Positions 25,684 to 34,857 of a DNA stretch of 62,195 nucleotides are shown piece by piece (the first letter of the stretch is position 1; each line of letters opens with the position of its first letter). The DNA is from Deltaproteobacteria bacterium UBA5205 (lineage in GTDB: Bacteria > Desulfobacterota > Syntrophorhabdia > Syntrophorhabdales > Syntrophorhabdaceae): contig DHVP01000026.1 of NCBI GenBank assembly GCA_002412715.1, positions 1 through 62,195 on the forward strand. Direction: 5' to 3'. The notes below the pieces were generated by a model. It searched no databases. It had not been told where the DNA came from and saw nothing but the letters and a program-made list of their open reading frames with translations. The position numbers and the translations under genes were made by a program.

Positions 25684-27261
25684 ATGAGCCCAAACCATGA
25701 ATTCCAGACAGTAAGAACCTTGATCGAGCGCAACGCCGCGCTGTATCCCAAAAAGACGGCCATGAAGCAATACGAGACAGGCAAGAGCTGCACCTTCAGC
25801 CAGTTAAAAGAAAGGGCGATGAAGATCGGCAGCGCCCTGTACGCCCTCGGCGCCAAAAAGGGCGACAGGGTGGGGATCATGAGCCAGAACAGTTATGAAT
25901 ACATGGAACTGACCCTTGCCGCCAGCGCATCGGGGTTTGTTTTTGTGCCCGTTAACTTCAGGCTGGCGGGACGGGAGATGGCGGGGGTCCTCTCGGACGC
26001 CGAGCCGGTCATTCTTTTCGTGGATGAGCAGTATGTGCCGACCGCGCAGGAGATAAAAGGGCAGATCCCATCCGTCCGCGAATTCGTACACATCGGGCCG
26101 AAGGCAAGAAGGCCCGAAGGGTGGCACGGGTATGACGAGATGGTTCGGGGCGCCGCCGCAGGTTGGCAGGAGACCGTCCACGAGGACGATCTGGCCATGC
26201 TCATGTATACGAGCGGCACGACGGGGGCGCCAAAAGGCGTTATGCAGACTCATCTCAACATGTACCACTGCGGGCGGACATGCTCCTTTAACAACCGGAT
26301 AGAGACGGACGACATCGGCTTTACGATCTGTCCCATGTACCACGTGACGGCATCGACATCCTTTTTCGGGCCCTTCTACCGCGGTGCGACGAGCATCCTT
26401 TTCCAGAAATTCGATCCCGAAGGCCTCTTTAAGGCCGCCCACGAAGAGCATCTCGTGGCGGGCATGCTCGCCACGCCGATGGTCCGGATGCTCCTCGATG
26501 TCTGGCCTTCCGTGAAAAACCGCTATAATGTATCGAGCATGAACAAGCTCTGGTTCGCCGGGGCAGGCATCATCCCCTCCGTTTACAAACAGTTCATCGA
26601 CACCTTCGGCTGCATCCTCGGGGAGCATCACGGGACCACGGAGACGACGGGCGTCACCGCGAACCTCTCCGCAAAGGATATCGAGAAGGAACTCACCGAC
26701 GACAACCTCAGGATCCTGGAATCCTGCGGCCGGGACGCCTATGACTGCGAAGTCCTCATCGTCGACGACAACGACAACCCCGTTGCGGCTCCCGGCGAAG
26801 GCGAGATGAAGGTACGGGGGCTCGGCACGTCTGTCGGCTACTGGCGCAAAGAGGAACAGACGAAGAAGGCCTTTCGCAATGGCTGGTTCTACACGGAGGA
26901 TATCTGTCACATCGACGAGAAGGGATACATCTATATCATCGACCGCAAGAAAGACATGATCATCACCGGCGGCGAGAATGTCTATCCGGCGGAGATAGAA
27001 AAGGTTGTCAACGAGCATCCGGCGGTGCGGGAGTCCTCGGCGATCGGTGTCCCCCACCCGGTGTGGGGAGAGGCGATCGCGGCGATCGTCGTGCTCAACG
27101 AGGGCCAGACCCTCGACAGTGCCGAGCTGATCCAGTACTGCAAGGGCAAGATCGCGGGCTACAAGGTGCCCAAGGTCGTCCATTTTATCCCGGAGATGCC
27201 CCGCAACCCCGCAGGCAAGGTCTCCAAGCCGGAATTACGCAAGCAGTTCGGTGCAGCATAG
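25684..27261 (+). CDS. AMP-forming acyl-CoA synthetase 1
   Basis: A 525-residue member of the ANL adenylate-forming family that makes an acyl-CoA from a carboxylic acid, ATP and CoA. Seen in order: P-loop YTSGTTGAPKGVM, the EHHGTTETTG motif in the usual YGxTE position, YTEDICHIDEKGYI with the ribose-binding Asp, the hinge IDRKKDMIITGGENVYP, and the C-terminal catalytic Lys in AGKVSKPELR. AGGAGG (25668-25673) precedes the ATG at the right distance. About half the residues are shared by eye with the synthetase at 28717. The substrate is unknown. Context (TRAP transporter, acyl-CoA dehydrogenase, Hdr/Etf operon) suggests a fatty, alicyclic or aromatic monocarboxylate. Confidence 0.93.
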   Translation: MSPNHEFQTVRTLIERNAALYPKKTAMKQYETGKSCTFSQLKERAMKIGSALYALGAKKGDRVGIMSQNSYEYMELTLAASASGFVFVPVNFRLAGREMAGVLSDAEPVILFVDEQYVPTAQEIKGQIPSVREFVHIGPKARRPEGWHGYDEMVRGAAAGWQETVHEDDLAMLMYTSGTTGAPKGVMQTHLNMYHCGRTCSFNNRIETDDIGFTICPMYHVTASTSFFGPFYRGATSILFQKFDPEGLFKAAHEEHLVAGMLATPMVRMLLDVWPSVKNRYNVSSMNKLWFAGAGIIPSVYKQFIDTFGCILGEHHGTTETTGVTANLSAKDIEKELTDDNLRILESCGRDAYDCEVLIVDDNDNPVAAPGEGEMKVRGLGTSVGYWRKEEQTKKAFRNGWFYTEDICHIDEKGYIYIIDRKKDMIITGGENVYPAEIEKVVNEHPAVRESSAIGVPHPVWGEAIAAIVVLNEGQTLDSAELIQYCKGKIAGYKVPKVVHFIPEMPRNPAGKVSKPELRKQFGAA

Positions 27262-27302
27262 ATAAACGAGTCAAATTCGGGGACTAACCCTCTGGAGGAT
27301 AC

Positions 27303-28448
27303 ATGGAACTGACAATGGAGCAGAAGGATATCGTAAAGGCCGCCCGCGAATTTGCAGAAAAGGAATTCAGGGATAAGGCGAAAGAATTCGACGAAAAGGA
27401 GGAGTTCGACCTTTCCATCGTGAAGCGTGCCGCCGAGAACGGCTTCATCGGTGTCTTCATCAAGGAGGAATACGGAGGGGCGGGCCTGGGGTTTCTCGAA
27501 CACTCCCTCATCACCGAGGAGGTGTGGCGCGTCGACCCCGGCTGCGGCCAGAACATCTGCTCCGCGGGTTTCGGCGCGGAGATGATCCAGACCTTCGGCA
27601 CCGAGGAGCAGAAGCAGTACTACCTCCCGAAGATCGCATCCGGCGAGGCCATCATCGGTACGGCCATCACCGAACCCGATGCGGGTAGCGACGTGACGAT
27701 GGTGAAGACCCGGGCCGAGAAGAAGGGCGACACGTACGTCATCAACGGGGCGAAGATGTTCATCACCAACGGCTGCAATGCGAAGTACCTCCTCGTCTAC
27801 GCCGTCACCGACCCCGAGGCGAAGGACGTGCACAAGAGGAGCAGCATCATCCTCCTCGATACGGCGACCCCCGGCTTCGCCGCCACGAAGATCCACGGAA
27901 AGATGGGCATCAGGGCATCGAACACGGCGGAGGTGAGCTTCAACAACGTGGAGGTGCCCGTCGCGAACCTCATCGGCAAGGAAGGCCGGGGTTTCTACCA
28001 GCTCATGGAGTTCTTCAACATGACCCGCAACCACGTGGCCGCACAGGGTGTCGGTGTTGCCCAGGGCGCCCTCGAAATGGCCATATCCCACGTGAAGAAG
28101 AGAAAGGCCTTCGGAGGATCGCTCTCCAAACTCCAGGGGGTGCAGTTCAAGATAGCCGAGATGGCGACCCGCATCGAGGCGGCCCGCAGCCTCTACTGGA
28201 GGGCGGCATACCTCCTTGACAACGGCAAGCTCGACCCCGCCCTTGTCTCCATGGCCAAGTGGTTCTCGGGTGAGACGGCCGTCTATGTGGTGAACGAGGC
28301 CCTCCAGCTCCACGGCGGGTACGGCTACATCGCCGAATATGACATCCAGAGGTTCTACCGCGACGCGAAGATCGTCGAGATCTATGAAGGCTCCAAGGAA
28401 GTCGAAAAGGCGGTGATTGCAAGTGAACTCCTGAAAAGAATATTCTAA
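27303..28448 (+). CDS. Acyl-CoA dehydrogenase 1
   Basis: A 381-residue flavoprotein of the acyl-CoA dehydrogenase family. N-terminal helical domain (about 1-115), beta domain with the FAD/substrate motif AITEPDAGSDV and KMFITNG, and C-terminal helical domain with HVKKRKAFGGSLSKLQGVQF, ALQLHGGYGYIAEYDIQRFYRDAKIVEIYEG. The Glu in EIYEG occupies the catalytic-base position of short-chain family members. It starts after GGAGG, 41 bp after the synthetase, so it shares the sigma-54 transcript. Electrons would pass to Etf, for which genes lie at 38080-39788. It is closely similar to the dehydrogenase at 32291. Confidence 0.93.
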   Translation: MELTMEQKDIVKAAREFAEKEFRDKAKEFDEKEEFDLSIVKRAAENGFIGVFIKEEYGGAGLGFLEHSLITEEVWRVDPGCGQNICSAGFGAEMIQTFGTEEQKQYYLPKIASGEAIIGTAITEPDAGSDVTMVKTRAEKKGDTYVINGAKMFITNGCNAKYLLVYAVTDPEAKDVHKRSSIILLDTATPGFAATKIHGKMGIRASNTAEVSFNNVEVPVANLIGKEGRGFYQLMEFFNMTRNHVAAQGVGVAQGALEMAISHVKKRKAFGGSLSKLQGVQFKIAEMATRIEAARSLYWRAAYLLDNGKLDPALVSMAKWFSGETAVYVVNEALQLHGGYGYIAEYDIQRFYRDAKIVEIYEGSKEVEKAVIASELLKRIF

Positions 28449-28462
28449 GAACGCTTGTTCCG

Positions 28463-28495
28463 TGTCCTGAGGAGACGTTGTATCCTCAGGACACA
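28463..28495 (+). terminator. Terminator after acyl-CoA dehydrogenase 1
   Basis: Perfect 12 bp arms GTGTCCTGAGGA (28463-28474) and TCCTCAGGACAC (28484-28495), 9 nt loop, followed by AGTTTTT. It lies 14 bp after the stop codon and ends the synthetase-dehydrogenase operon. Confidence 0.92.
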
Positions 28496-28664
28496 GTTTT
28501 TCTGGACCGGGCGGCTCATCCAATTTTCAGAAGGTTCCGCGAAGGAAATCATACCCTGCAGGCAGGGGTTAAGGACCTGCACGCCTGTTTCCATCGGAAG
28601 CACTTCTATTCTCCCGCATAACTCATACCTTTCTAACTAACCGCAAGTATTGACGAAAGTAACG

Positions 28665-28680
28665 TGGCACCAAAATTGCC
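28665..28680 (+). promoter_or_regulatory. Sigma-54 promoter of acyl-CoA synthetase 2 operon
   Basis: TGGCACCAAAATTGCC matches TGGCAC-N5-TTGC exactly. Start expected near 28691, 26 bp before the ATG at 28717. No TGTGCA-type inverted repeat like those of the two preceding promoters is obvious upstream. Confidence 0.88.
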
Positions 28681-28716
28681 CAAGGATGTTCCCAACTTAT
28701 CAAAAGGAGGGTGACC

Positions 28717-30288
<1,572 letters not shown>

Positions 30289-30338
30289 GGATGGCCGGGC
30301 GTTACCGGCCGGCCGTTAATCAAAAAAAGGGGGTTAGC

Positions 30339-30557
30339 ATGAGGGAAATAACGAGTCACAGACCAGGGAAGATCCTTATAGCTATACTGTCGATCAGCGC
30401 TCTTTGTTACGTTTTTGTTGTTCCCTTCGTCTTACAGGGCAGGGAGGTCCTGCTCTTTGGATGGATGCCGCTGGCTGTTTTCTTCTGGAACCTTCAGACC
30501 CTGGTGTGGGCCTTTGCCTTCTGGGTCTATACCACCAAACACTGGCCGTACAGGTGA
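30339..30557 (+). CDS. Small two-helix membrane protein (DUF3311-like)
   Basis: A 72-residue protein with two hydrophobic helices (about 12-33 and 40-62) and a polar tail YTTKHWPYR. Small proteins of this form (DUF3311-like) are often encoded directly before sodium:solute symporters, as here, and are thought to be accessory subunits. The ATG at 30339 follows AGGGGG. Family assignment is by pattern and context and is moderately sure. Confidence 0.75.
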   Translation: MREITSHRPGKILIAILSISALCYVFVVPFVLQGREVLLFGWMPLAVFFWNLQTLVWAFAFWVYTTKHWPYR

Positions 30558-30600
30558 GGGGTAGCCGGCGGATGACATCATATCGAAGGGAGGAGCTTAC

Positions 30601-32094
30601 ATGATCTATATCGTTATATTACTGGGTTTTGCGCTGGTCCTTATCAGCGCCTACGGGTACAAGCTGTCGAGCAAGACGGCGGCGGACTACCTGCTTGCGG
30701 GCAGGAAGATAGGCACTTTCGTCATGTTCTTCTATGTCTACTTCGCCATTTCCAGCGCCTGGACCTTCTACGGCTTCCCCGGGACCATATATAACACCGG
30801 GCCCGGGTTCATGCTCTTTTTTACCTTTGTTTCCTTTGCATTCCTCTACATATTCCTCGGGCCGAAGCTCTGGGCCGCCGGGAGGAAATACGGATACCTC
30901 TCTCCCCTGCAGTACCTGGGCGAGCGGTACCAGTCAACGGGCCTCAGGGTCCTTCTGGGCCTGTCGCTGGTCCTCTTCCTCTTTCCCTACCTCGGCCTTC
31001 AGGCGGTGGGCATCGGCGCGGGCATGAAGGCGGCTGCCGGCTTCCCCTTCTGGTTCGGGGCCCTGTACATGTGCGTCATCATGGTCTTTATCTGCCTTTT
31101 AGGCGGGACGAGGGCCGTGGCATGGCTCAACGTTCTCCTGGGCATTGTTTTTACCATCACTTTCTTCGGCTTTCTCGGATGGATCATGGTGAAGACGGGC
31201 AACACCAGCCTCACGGAAATGGCGGCCCGCGTTCAGGCGGCACGGCCCGGGTTCCTGGGCGTACCGGGAGCGGTGAATGCCTGGAGCCCCGGAAATCTCC
31301 TCGGCCTTGCCATGGCGGGCATGACCGTTCTGGCCTGGCCCCATGTGGTCATCGGGACCATGCAGGCGAAGAGCCTTGTCGTGGTGCGCAAGACGATCAT
31401 CATGATGCTCCTCTTCTCGGTGATCTTCTGCAACATAGCCGCAATCTGGGGATATCTCGTTGCCCCCATCCTGGTTCCGGGTCTCAAGGGCAAGGCCGCC
31501 GATGCCATCGTCCAGATAGCTATCACGCAGTTCCTTCCCCCGTGGGCCTCGAGCGCCACGCTGCTGGCCGTTCTGGCGGCTGCCATTTCCACGGTTGCCA
31601 CACAGCTCATGGTGGCGGGGATCTTCGTCTCCCGTGACATCATCTTTGCAGCTTCACCCGGGGTCGACGACAGAAGATTGATACTCTGGTCGAGGCTCGG
31701 GATGGTCATCGCCGCCCTGGGGAGCTTCGGGCTGGCCATGGCAAGGCCGGCGGAACTGGGGCTCCTGCTCTCCAACGTCGCCTCTCCCGGTTTCGCGCTC
31801 TGGCTGCCGCCCCTCGTGGGAGGCATCCTGTGGAAGCGGGGGACGAAACAGGGGGCCATATCGGGCCTGGTGGTCGGGGTGCTGTGGCTCATCGTGGGCT
31901 CCTTCTTTTATAAACCACTCCTGATGGGCATGCACCCCATTGTCGCGCCCCTTGCCGTGGACACCATCCTCTACGTTGGTGTGAGCTACCTGACAGCCCC
32001 GGTGTCGAAGGCGGTGCAGCACAAATTCTTCGACGAACTGGAGGACTTCCTCCTGGATTATACCGCCGCCGAGCGCGCCGGTGCGAGAGACTGA
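30601..32094 (+). CDS. Sodium:solute symporter (SSS family)
   Basis: A 497-residue membrane protein with about 13 hydrophobic helices. The start MIYIVILLGFALVLISAYGYKLSSKTAADYLLAGRKIG is typical of SSS transporters, as are AISSAWTFYGFPGTIYNTGP, YLSPLQYLGERY and AAISTVATQLMVAGIFVSRDI. The closest type by eye is the monocarboxylate/pantothenate group. It probably imports the acid activated by the synthetase encoded upstream, filling the role the TRAP system has in module 1. It starts 43 bp after the small membrane protein gene with GGGAGG as ribosome binding site. Confidence 0.92.
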   Translation: MIYIVILLGFALVLISAYGYKLSSKTAADYLLAGRKIGTFVMFFYVYFAISSAWTFYGFPGTIYNTGPGFMLFFTFVSFAFLYIFLGPKLWAAGRKYGYLSPLQYLGERYQSTGLRVLLGLSLVLFLFPYLGLQAVGIGAGMKAAAGFPFWFGALYMCVIMVFICLLGGTRAVAWLNVLLGIVFTITFFGFLGWIMVKTGNTSLTEMAARVQAARPGFLGVPGAVNAWSPGNLLGLAMAGMTVLAWPHVVIGTMQAKSLVVVRKTIIMMLLFSVIFCNIAAIWGYLVAPILVPGLKGKAADAIVQIAITQFLPPWASSATLLAVLAAAISTVATQLMVAGIFVSRDIIFAASPGVDDRRLILWSRLGMVIAALGSFGLAMARPAELGLLLSNVASPGFALWLPPLVGGILWKRGTKQGAISGLVVGVLWLIVGSFFYKPLLMGMHPIVAPLAVDTILYVGVSYLTAPVSKAVQHKFFDELEDFLLDYTAAERAGARD

Positions 32095-32158
32095 ACATGA
32101 GACGAAAAAGAGGTCCCGCGAGGGAATGATACTGTGAAAATTACTCCCCCATAAAGCA

Positions 32159-32234
32159 GTGACATCCTTGACCAGGGCCGGGCCCCCCTCACTCAACCCC
32201 CCTTGTAAGCCTTGAGGGCCCGGCCCGATGTCAC
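32159..32234 (+). promoter_or_regulatory. Long two-stem hairpin before acyl-CoA dehydrogenase 2
   Basis: The outer stem GTGACATC (32159-32166) pairs with GATGTCAC (32227-32234). After an 8 nt bulge on the 5' side, the inner stem GGGCCGGGCCC (32175-32185) pairs perfectly with GGGCCCGGCCC (32216-32226). The loop is 30 nt. No T run follows, so a simple terminator is unlikely. It lies 57 bp before the dehydrogenase start and may be an mRNA-stability, attenuation or regulatory structure. Confidence 0.65.
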
Positions 32235-32290
32235 CGCCGCCGCCGGCAGGCGGGGGCTGTGGGGAAAATACGAAAGCAAGGAGATGCATC

Positions 32291-33433
32291 ATGGAACTTA
32301 CCCGGGAACAATTGGATATCAAGCAGGCAGCACGCGAATTTGCCGAAGGAGAATTCAGGGAAAGGGCCAAGGAATTCGACGAAAAGGAGGAATTCGATCT
32401 GGCGATCTGGAAGAAGGCCTGTGAGTGCGGATTCGTCGGCACCTTCATAAAGGAGGAGTACGGCGGCCACGGGCTCGGCTATTTCGAGCATTCCCTTATC
32501 GCCGAGGAGTTCTGGCGTGTCGACCCGGGGTGTGGACAGGCGGTACTCTCCACGACCTTCGGCGCGGAGATGATCCAGGCGTTCGGCTCCGAGGAACTGA
32601 AAAAGAAGTACTTGCCGCCGCTGGTCAGGGGCGAGGCGATCATGGGTTTCGGCATAACCGAGCCCGACGCGGGCTCCGATGCCGTAGCGGCGAAGACCGG
32701 TGCGCAGAGGGTCAACGGCAATTATGTCATCAACGGTTCCAAGACCTTTATCACCAACGGATGCCTGGCGGACTACCTTCTCGTCTTCTGCATCACCGAT
32801 CCCGATGCCGCGAACTGCCACAGGAAGCATAGCGCCATACTTGTGGACGCGAGGCAACCCGGCTATCAGGCAACCAAGATTCACGGAAAAATGGGCATCA
32901 GGGCATCAAACACCGCCGAAATAAGCCTGACGGATGTGGTGGCCCCCAGGGAGAATCTCGTGGGGAAGGAAGGCGAAGGTTTCCGCCAGCTCATGGATTT
33001 CTTCAACAAGACCCGTAACCACGTGGCGGCCCAGGGCGTCGGCGTCGCCCAGGGGGCGCTCGACCTCGCCATAGCCCACGTAAAGAAAAGAAAGGCATTC
33101 GGCGGCCCGCTGTCGCGCATGCAGGGGATCCAGTTCATGGTCGCCGAAATGGCCACACGAATAGAGGCCGCCAGGGGTCTCTACTGGCGGGCCGCCCATT
33201 CGGTAGACCAGGGCAAGCCCGATACCGCGCTCATCTCGATGGCCAAATGGAACGCAGGCGACACCGCCGTCAACGTTGTCAACAAGGCCCTCCAGCTCCA
33301 CGGCGGCTACGGCTACATAGCCGAATACGACATCCAGCGCTTCTACCGGGACGCAAAAATCGTCGAGATATACGAAGGATCAAAAGAGGTAGAAAAGGCG
33401 ATCATAGGCGCGGAACTGCTGAAAAGAGGGTAA
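32291..33433 (+). CDS. Acyl-CoA dehydrogenase 2
   Basis: A 380-residue paralogue of the dehydrogenase at 27303, with the same blocks: GITEPDAGSDAVAAKTGA, KTFITNGCLADYLL, MGIRASNTAEISL, TRNHVAAQGVGVAQGALDLA, LQLHGGYGYIAEYDIQRFYRDAKIVEIYEG with the catalytic Glu. The start at 32291 is set by AAGGAG and by alignment with dehydrogenase 1. The frame upstream is Pro/Gly-rich and part of the hairpin region. It closes module 2 and would donate electrons to Etf. Confidence 0.93.
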   Translation: MELTREQLDIKQAAREFAEGEFRERAKEFDEKEEFDLAIWKKACECGFVGTFIKEEYGGHGLGYFEHSLIAEEFWRVDPGCGQAVLSTTFGAEMIQAFGSEELKKKYLPPLVRGEAIMGFGITEPDAGSDAVAAKTGAQRVNGNYVINGSKTFITNGCLADYLLVFCITDPDAANCHRKHSAILVDARQPGYQATKIHGKMGIRASNTAEISLTDVVAPRENLVGKEGEGFRQLMDFFNKTRNHVAAQGVGVAQGALDLAIAHVKKRKAFGGPLSRMQGIQFMVAEMATRIEAARGLYWRAAHSVDQGKPDTALISMAKWNAGDTAVNVVNKALQLHGGYGYIAEYDIQRFYRDAKIVEIYEGSKEVEKAIIGAELLKRG

Positions 33434-33439
33434 AGACAT

Positions 33440-33488
33440 AAGACTGTCTCACACCCGTTCGTTACGAGATAAACGTGAGACCAGTCTT
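33440..33488. terminator. Bidirectional terminator between converging genes
   Basis: AAGACTGTCTCAC (33440-33452) pairs with GTGAGACCAGTCTT (33475-33488) with a single bulged C. On the plus strand it is followed by TT. It separates the dehydrogenase (plus) from response regulator 2 (minus), which converge with a 71 bp gap. Confidence 0.75.
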
Positions 33489-33504
33489 TTGGCTTTCCAG
33501 CCTT

Positions 33505-34857
33505 TTACTCGTCTGCTTTGCCGATCTTGCTATACAGCTTTTTCCTGCTTATGCCGAGGAGTCGGGCGGCTTCGCTTTTGTTGCCGTCTACTGAGGCGAG
33601 GACCGTTTTGATGTGCTCGTCTTCCATTTTGGCTAGGTTTACCGGGCCGGCGGAAGGAGAGTTCTCAAGGCGGGGGTTGTCAAGATGGAGGTTTTTGAGC
33701 ATGTCTTCGGGGAAATCTTCCGCCAGGATCTCGGGACGTTTTCCGCTGAGCAGGACGGACCGTTCGATGACATTTTCGAGCTCGCGCACATTTCCAGGCC
33801 AGTCATAGGCCATGAAAAAGCTTATCGCTTTCGGCGAGAAGTCCTTTCTCTTGCCGCCCCCGTTGAATTTGTCGAGAAAGTAATCGGCCAGCAGGGCGAT
33901 ATCATCCTTTTTTTCCCGAAGCGGCGGCAGGGTGATGGTAAATGTGTTTATCCTGAAGAAAAGGTCGCTGCGGAACTTTTTTTCCTGCATTTCAGTCTTG
34001 AGGTTCTTGTTCGTCGCGAAGATGAACCGGATGTCGACCCTGGTTTCTTTGGTGTCGCCGAGCTTCACGAAGGTGCCCGTTTCGAGGACCCTTAAGAGTT
34101 TCGCCTGGATGGCCTGGCCCATGTCCCCGATCTCGTCGACGAAGAGGGTGCCGTTGTGGGCGATCTCGAGGAGGCCCATCTTGTCCGTCTGCGCGCCCGT
34201 GAAGGCACCCTTTTTGTATCCGAAAAGCTCGCTTTCCAGGATGGTCTCCTGAAGGGTGCTCGAGTTGATCGCCACAAAAGGGTTGCCGGCGCGGGGGCTG
34301 AGATCGTGAATGGCGCGCGCCGCCAGCTCCTTGCCCGTCCCTGTCTCGCCGAGGACGAGAACCGGCGTATTCGAGGGCGCCACGATGGATATGAGCTCCC
34401 GTACTTTTCTCATCGCCATGCTTTCCCCGATAAAGTTGTCGTGGATCGCTATCCTCAGGAGATGTTCCTTGAGGACTATGTTCTTTTCCTTCAGGGATTT
34501 TTTCTCGAATGCCTTGACGATGATGGTTTCCAGCTCCGATATCTTGCATGGCTTGGTGAGGTAGTCGTAAGCACCGAGCTTCATTGATCGGATCGCCGTG
34601 TCAACGGATGCAAAACCGGTGAGCATGATGACCTCGATGGTGGGCTCCATCTGCTTGAGCTTGAGGAGCAGATCGACTCCGTCCATGTCGGGGAGCTTGA
34701 TATCGAGGACGGCGACATCAAAGCTTTCTTTTTTGAGGAGTGCGAGGGCATCGCGGGCCTTGAAGACCCCGGTTACCCGCATCCCCTCCTTTGTGAGCTG
34801 CATCTTGAAGGCCTCGACGAGCTGCGATTCGTCGTCGATGATGAGAACGTCGATCAT
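33505..34857 (-). CDS. Sigma-54 activator response regulator 2 (NtrC family)
   Basis: A 450-residue paralogue of the regulator at 20843: receiver with DDE at 8-10 and Asp52 (VLDIKLPDMDG), Lys in TKPCK, AAA+ domain with GETGTGKE, GAFTGA loop and TLFVDEIGDMG, then a Fis-type C-terminus NKSEAARLLGISRKKLY. Its ATG overlaps the stop of the kinase gene (ATGA). The near-identical DNA-recognition helices of the two regulators suggest overlapping target sites. Confidence 0.95.
   Translation of the reverse strand: MIDVLIIDDESQLVEAFKMQLTKEGMRVTGVFKARDALALLKKESFDVAVLDIKLPDMDGVDLLLKLKQMEPTIEVIMLTGFASVDTAIRSMKLGAYDYLTKPCKISELETIIVKAFEKKSLKEKNIVLKEHLLRIAIHDNFIGESMAMRKVRELISIVAPSNTPVLVLGETGTGKELAARAIHDLSPRAGNPFVAINSSTLQETILESELFGYKKGAFTGAQTDKMGLLEIAHNGTLFVDEIGDMGQAIQAKLLRVLETGTFVKLGDTKETRVDIRFIFATNKNLKTEMQEKKFRSDLFFRINTFTITLPPLREKKDDIALLADYFLDKFNGGGKRKDFSPKAISFFMAYDWPGNVRELENVIERSVLLSGKRPEILAEDFPEDMLKNLHLDNPRLENSPSAGPVNLAKMEDEHIKTVLASVDGNKSEAARLLGISRKKLYSKIGKADE

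Noticed and set aside
25804..27183. 459-codon minus-strand frame
   Set aside because: Shadow of acyl-CoA synthetase 1; no recognisable domain.
27159..28523. 454-codon minus-strand frame
   Set aside because: Antisense to acyl-CoA dehydrogenase 1 and includes its terminator; not coding.
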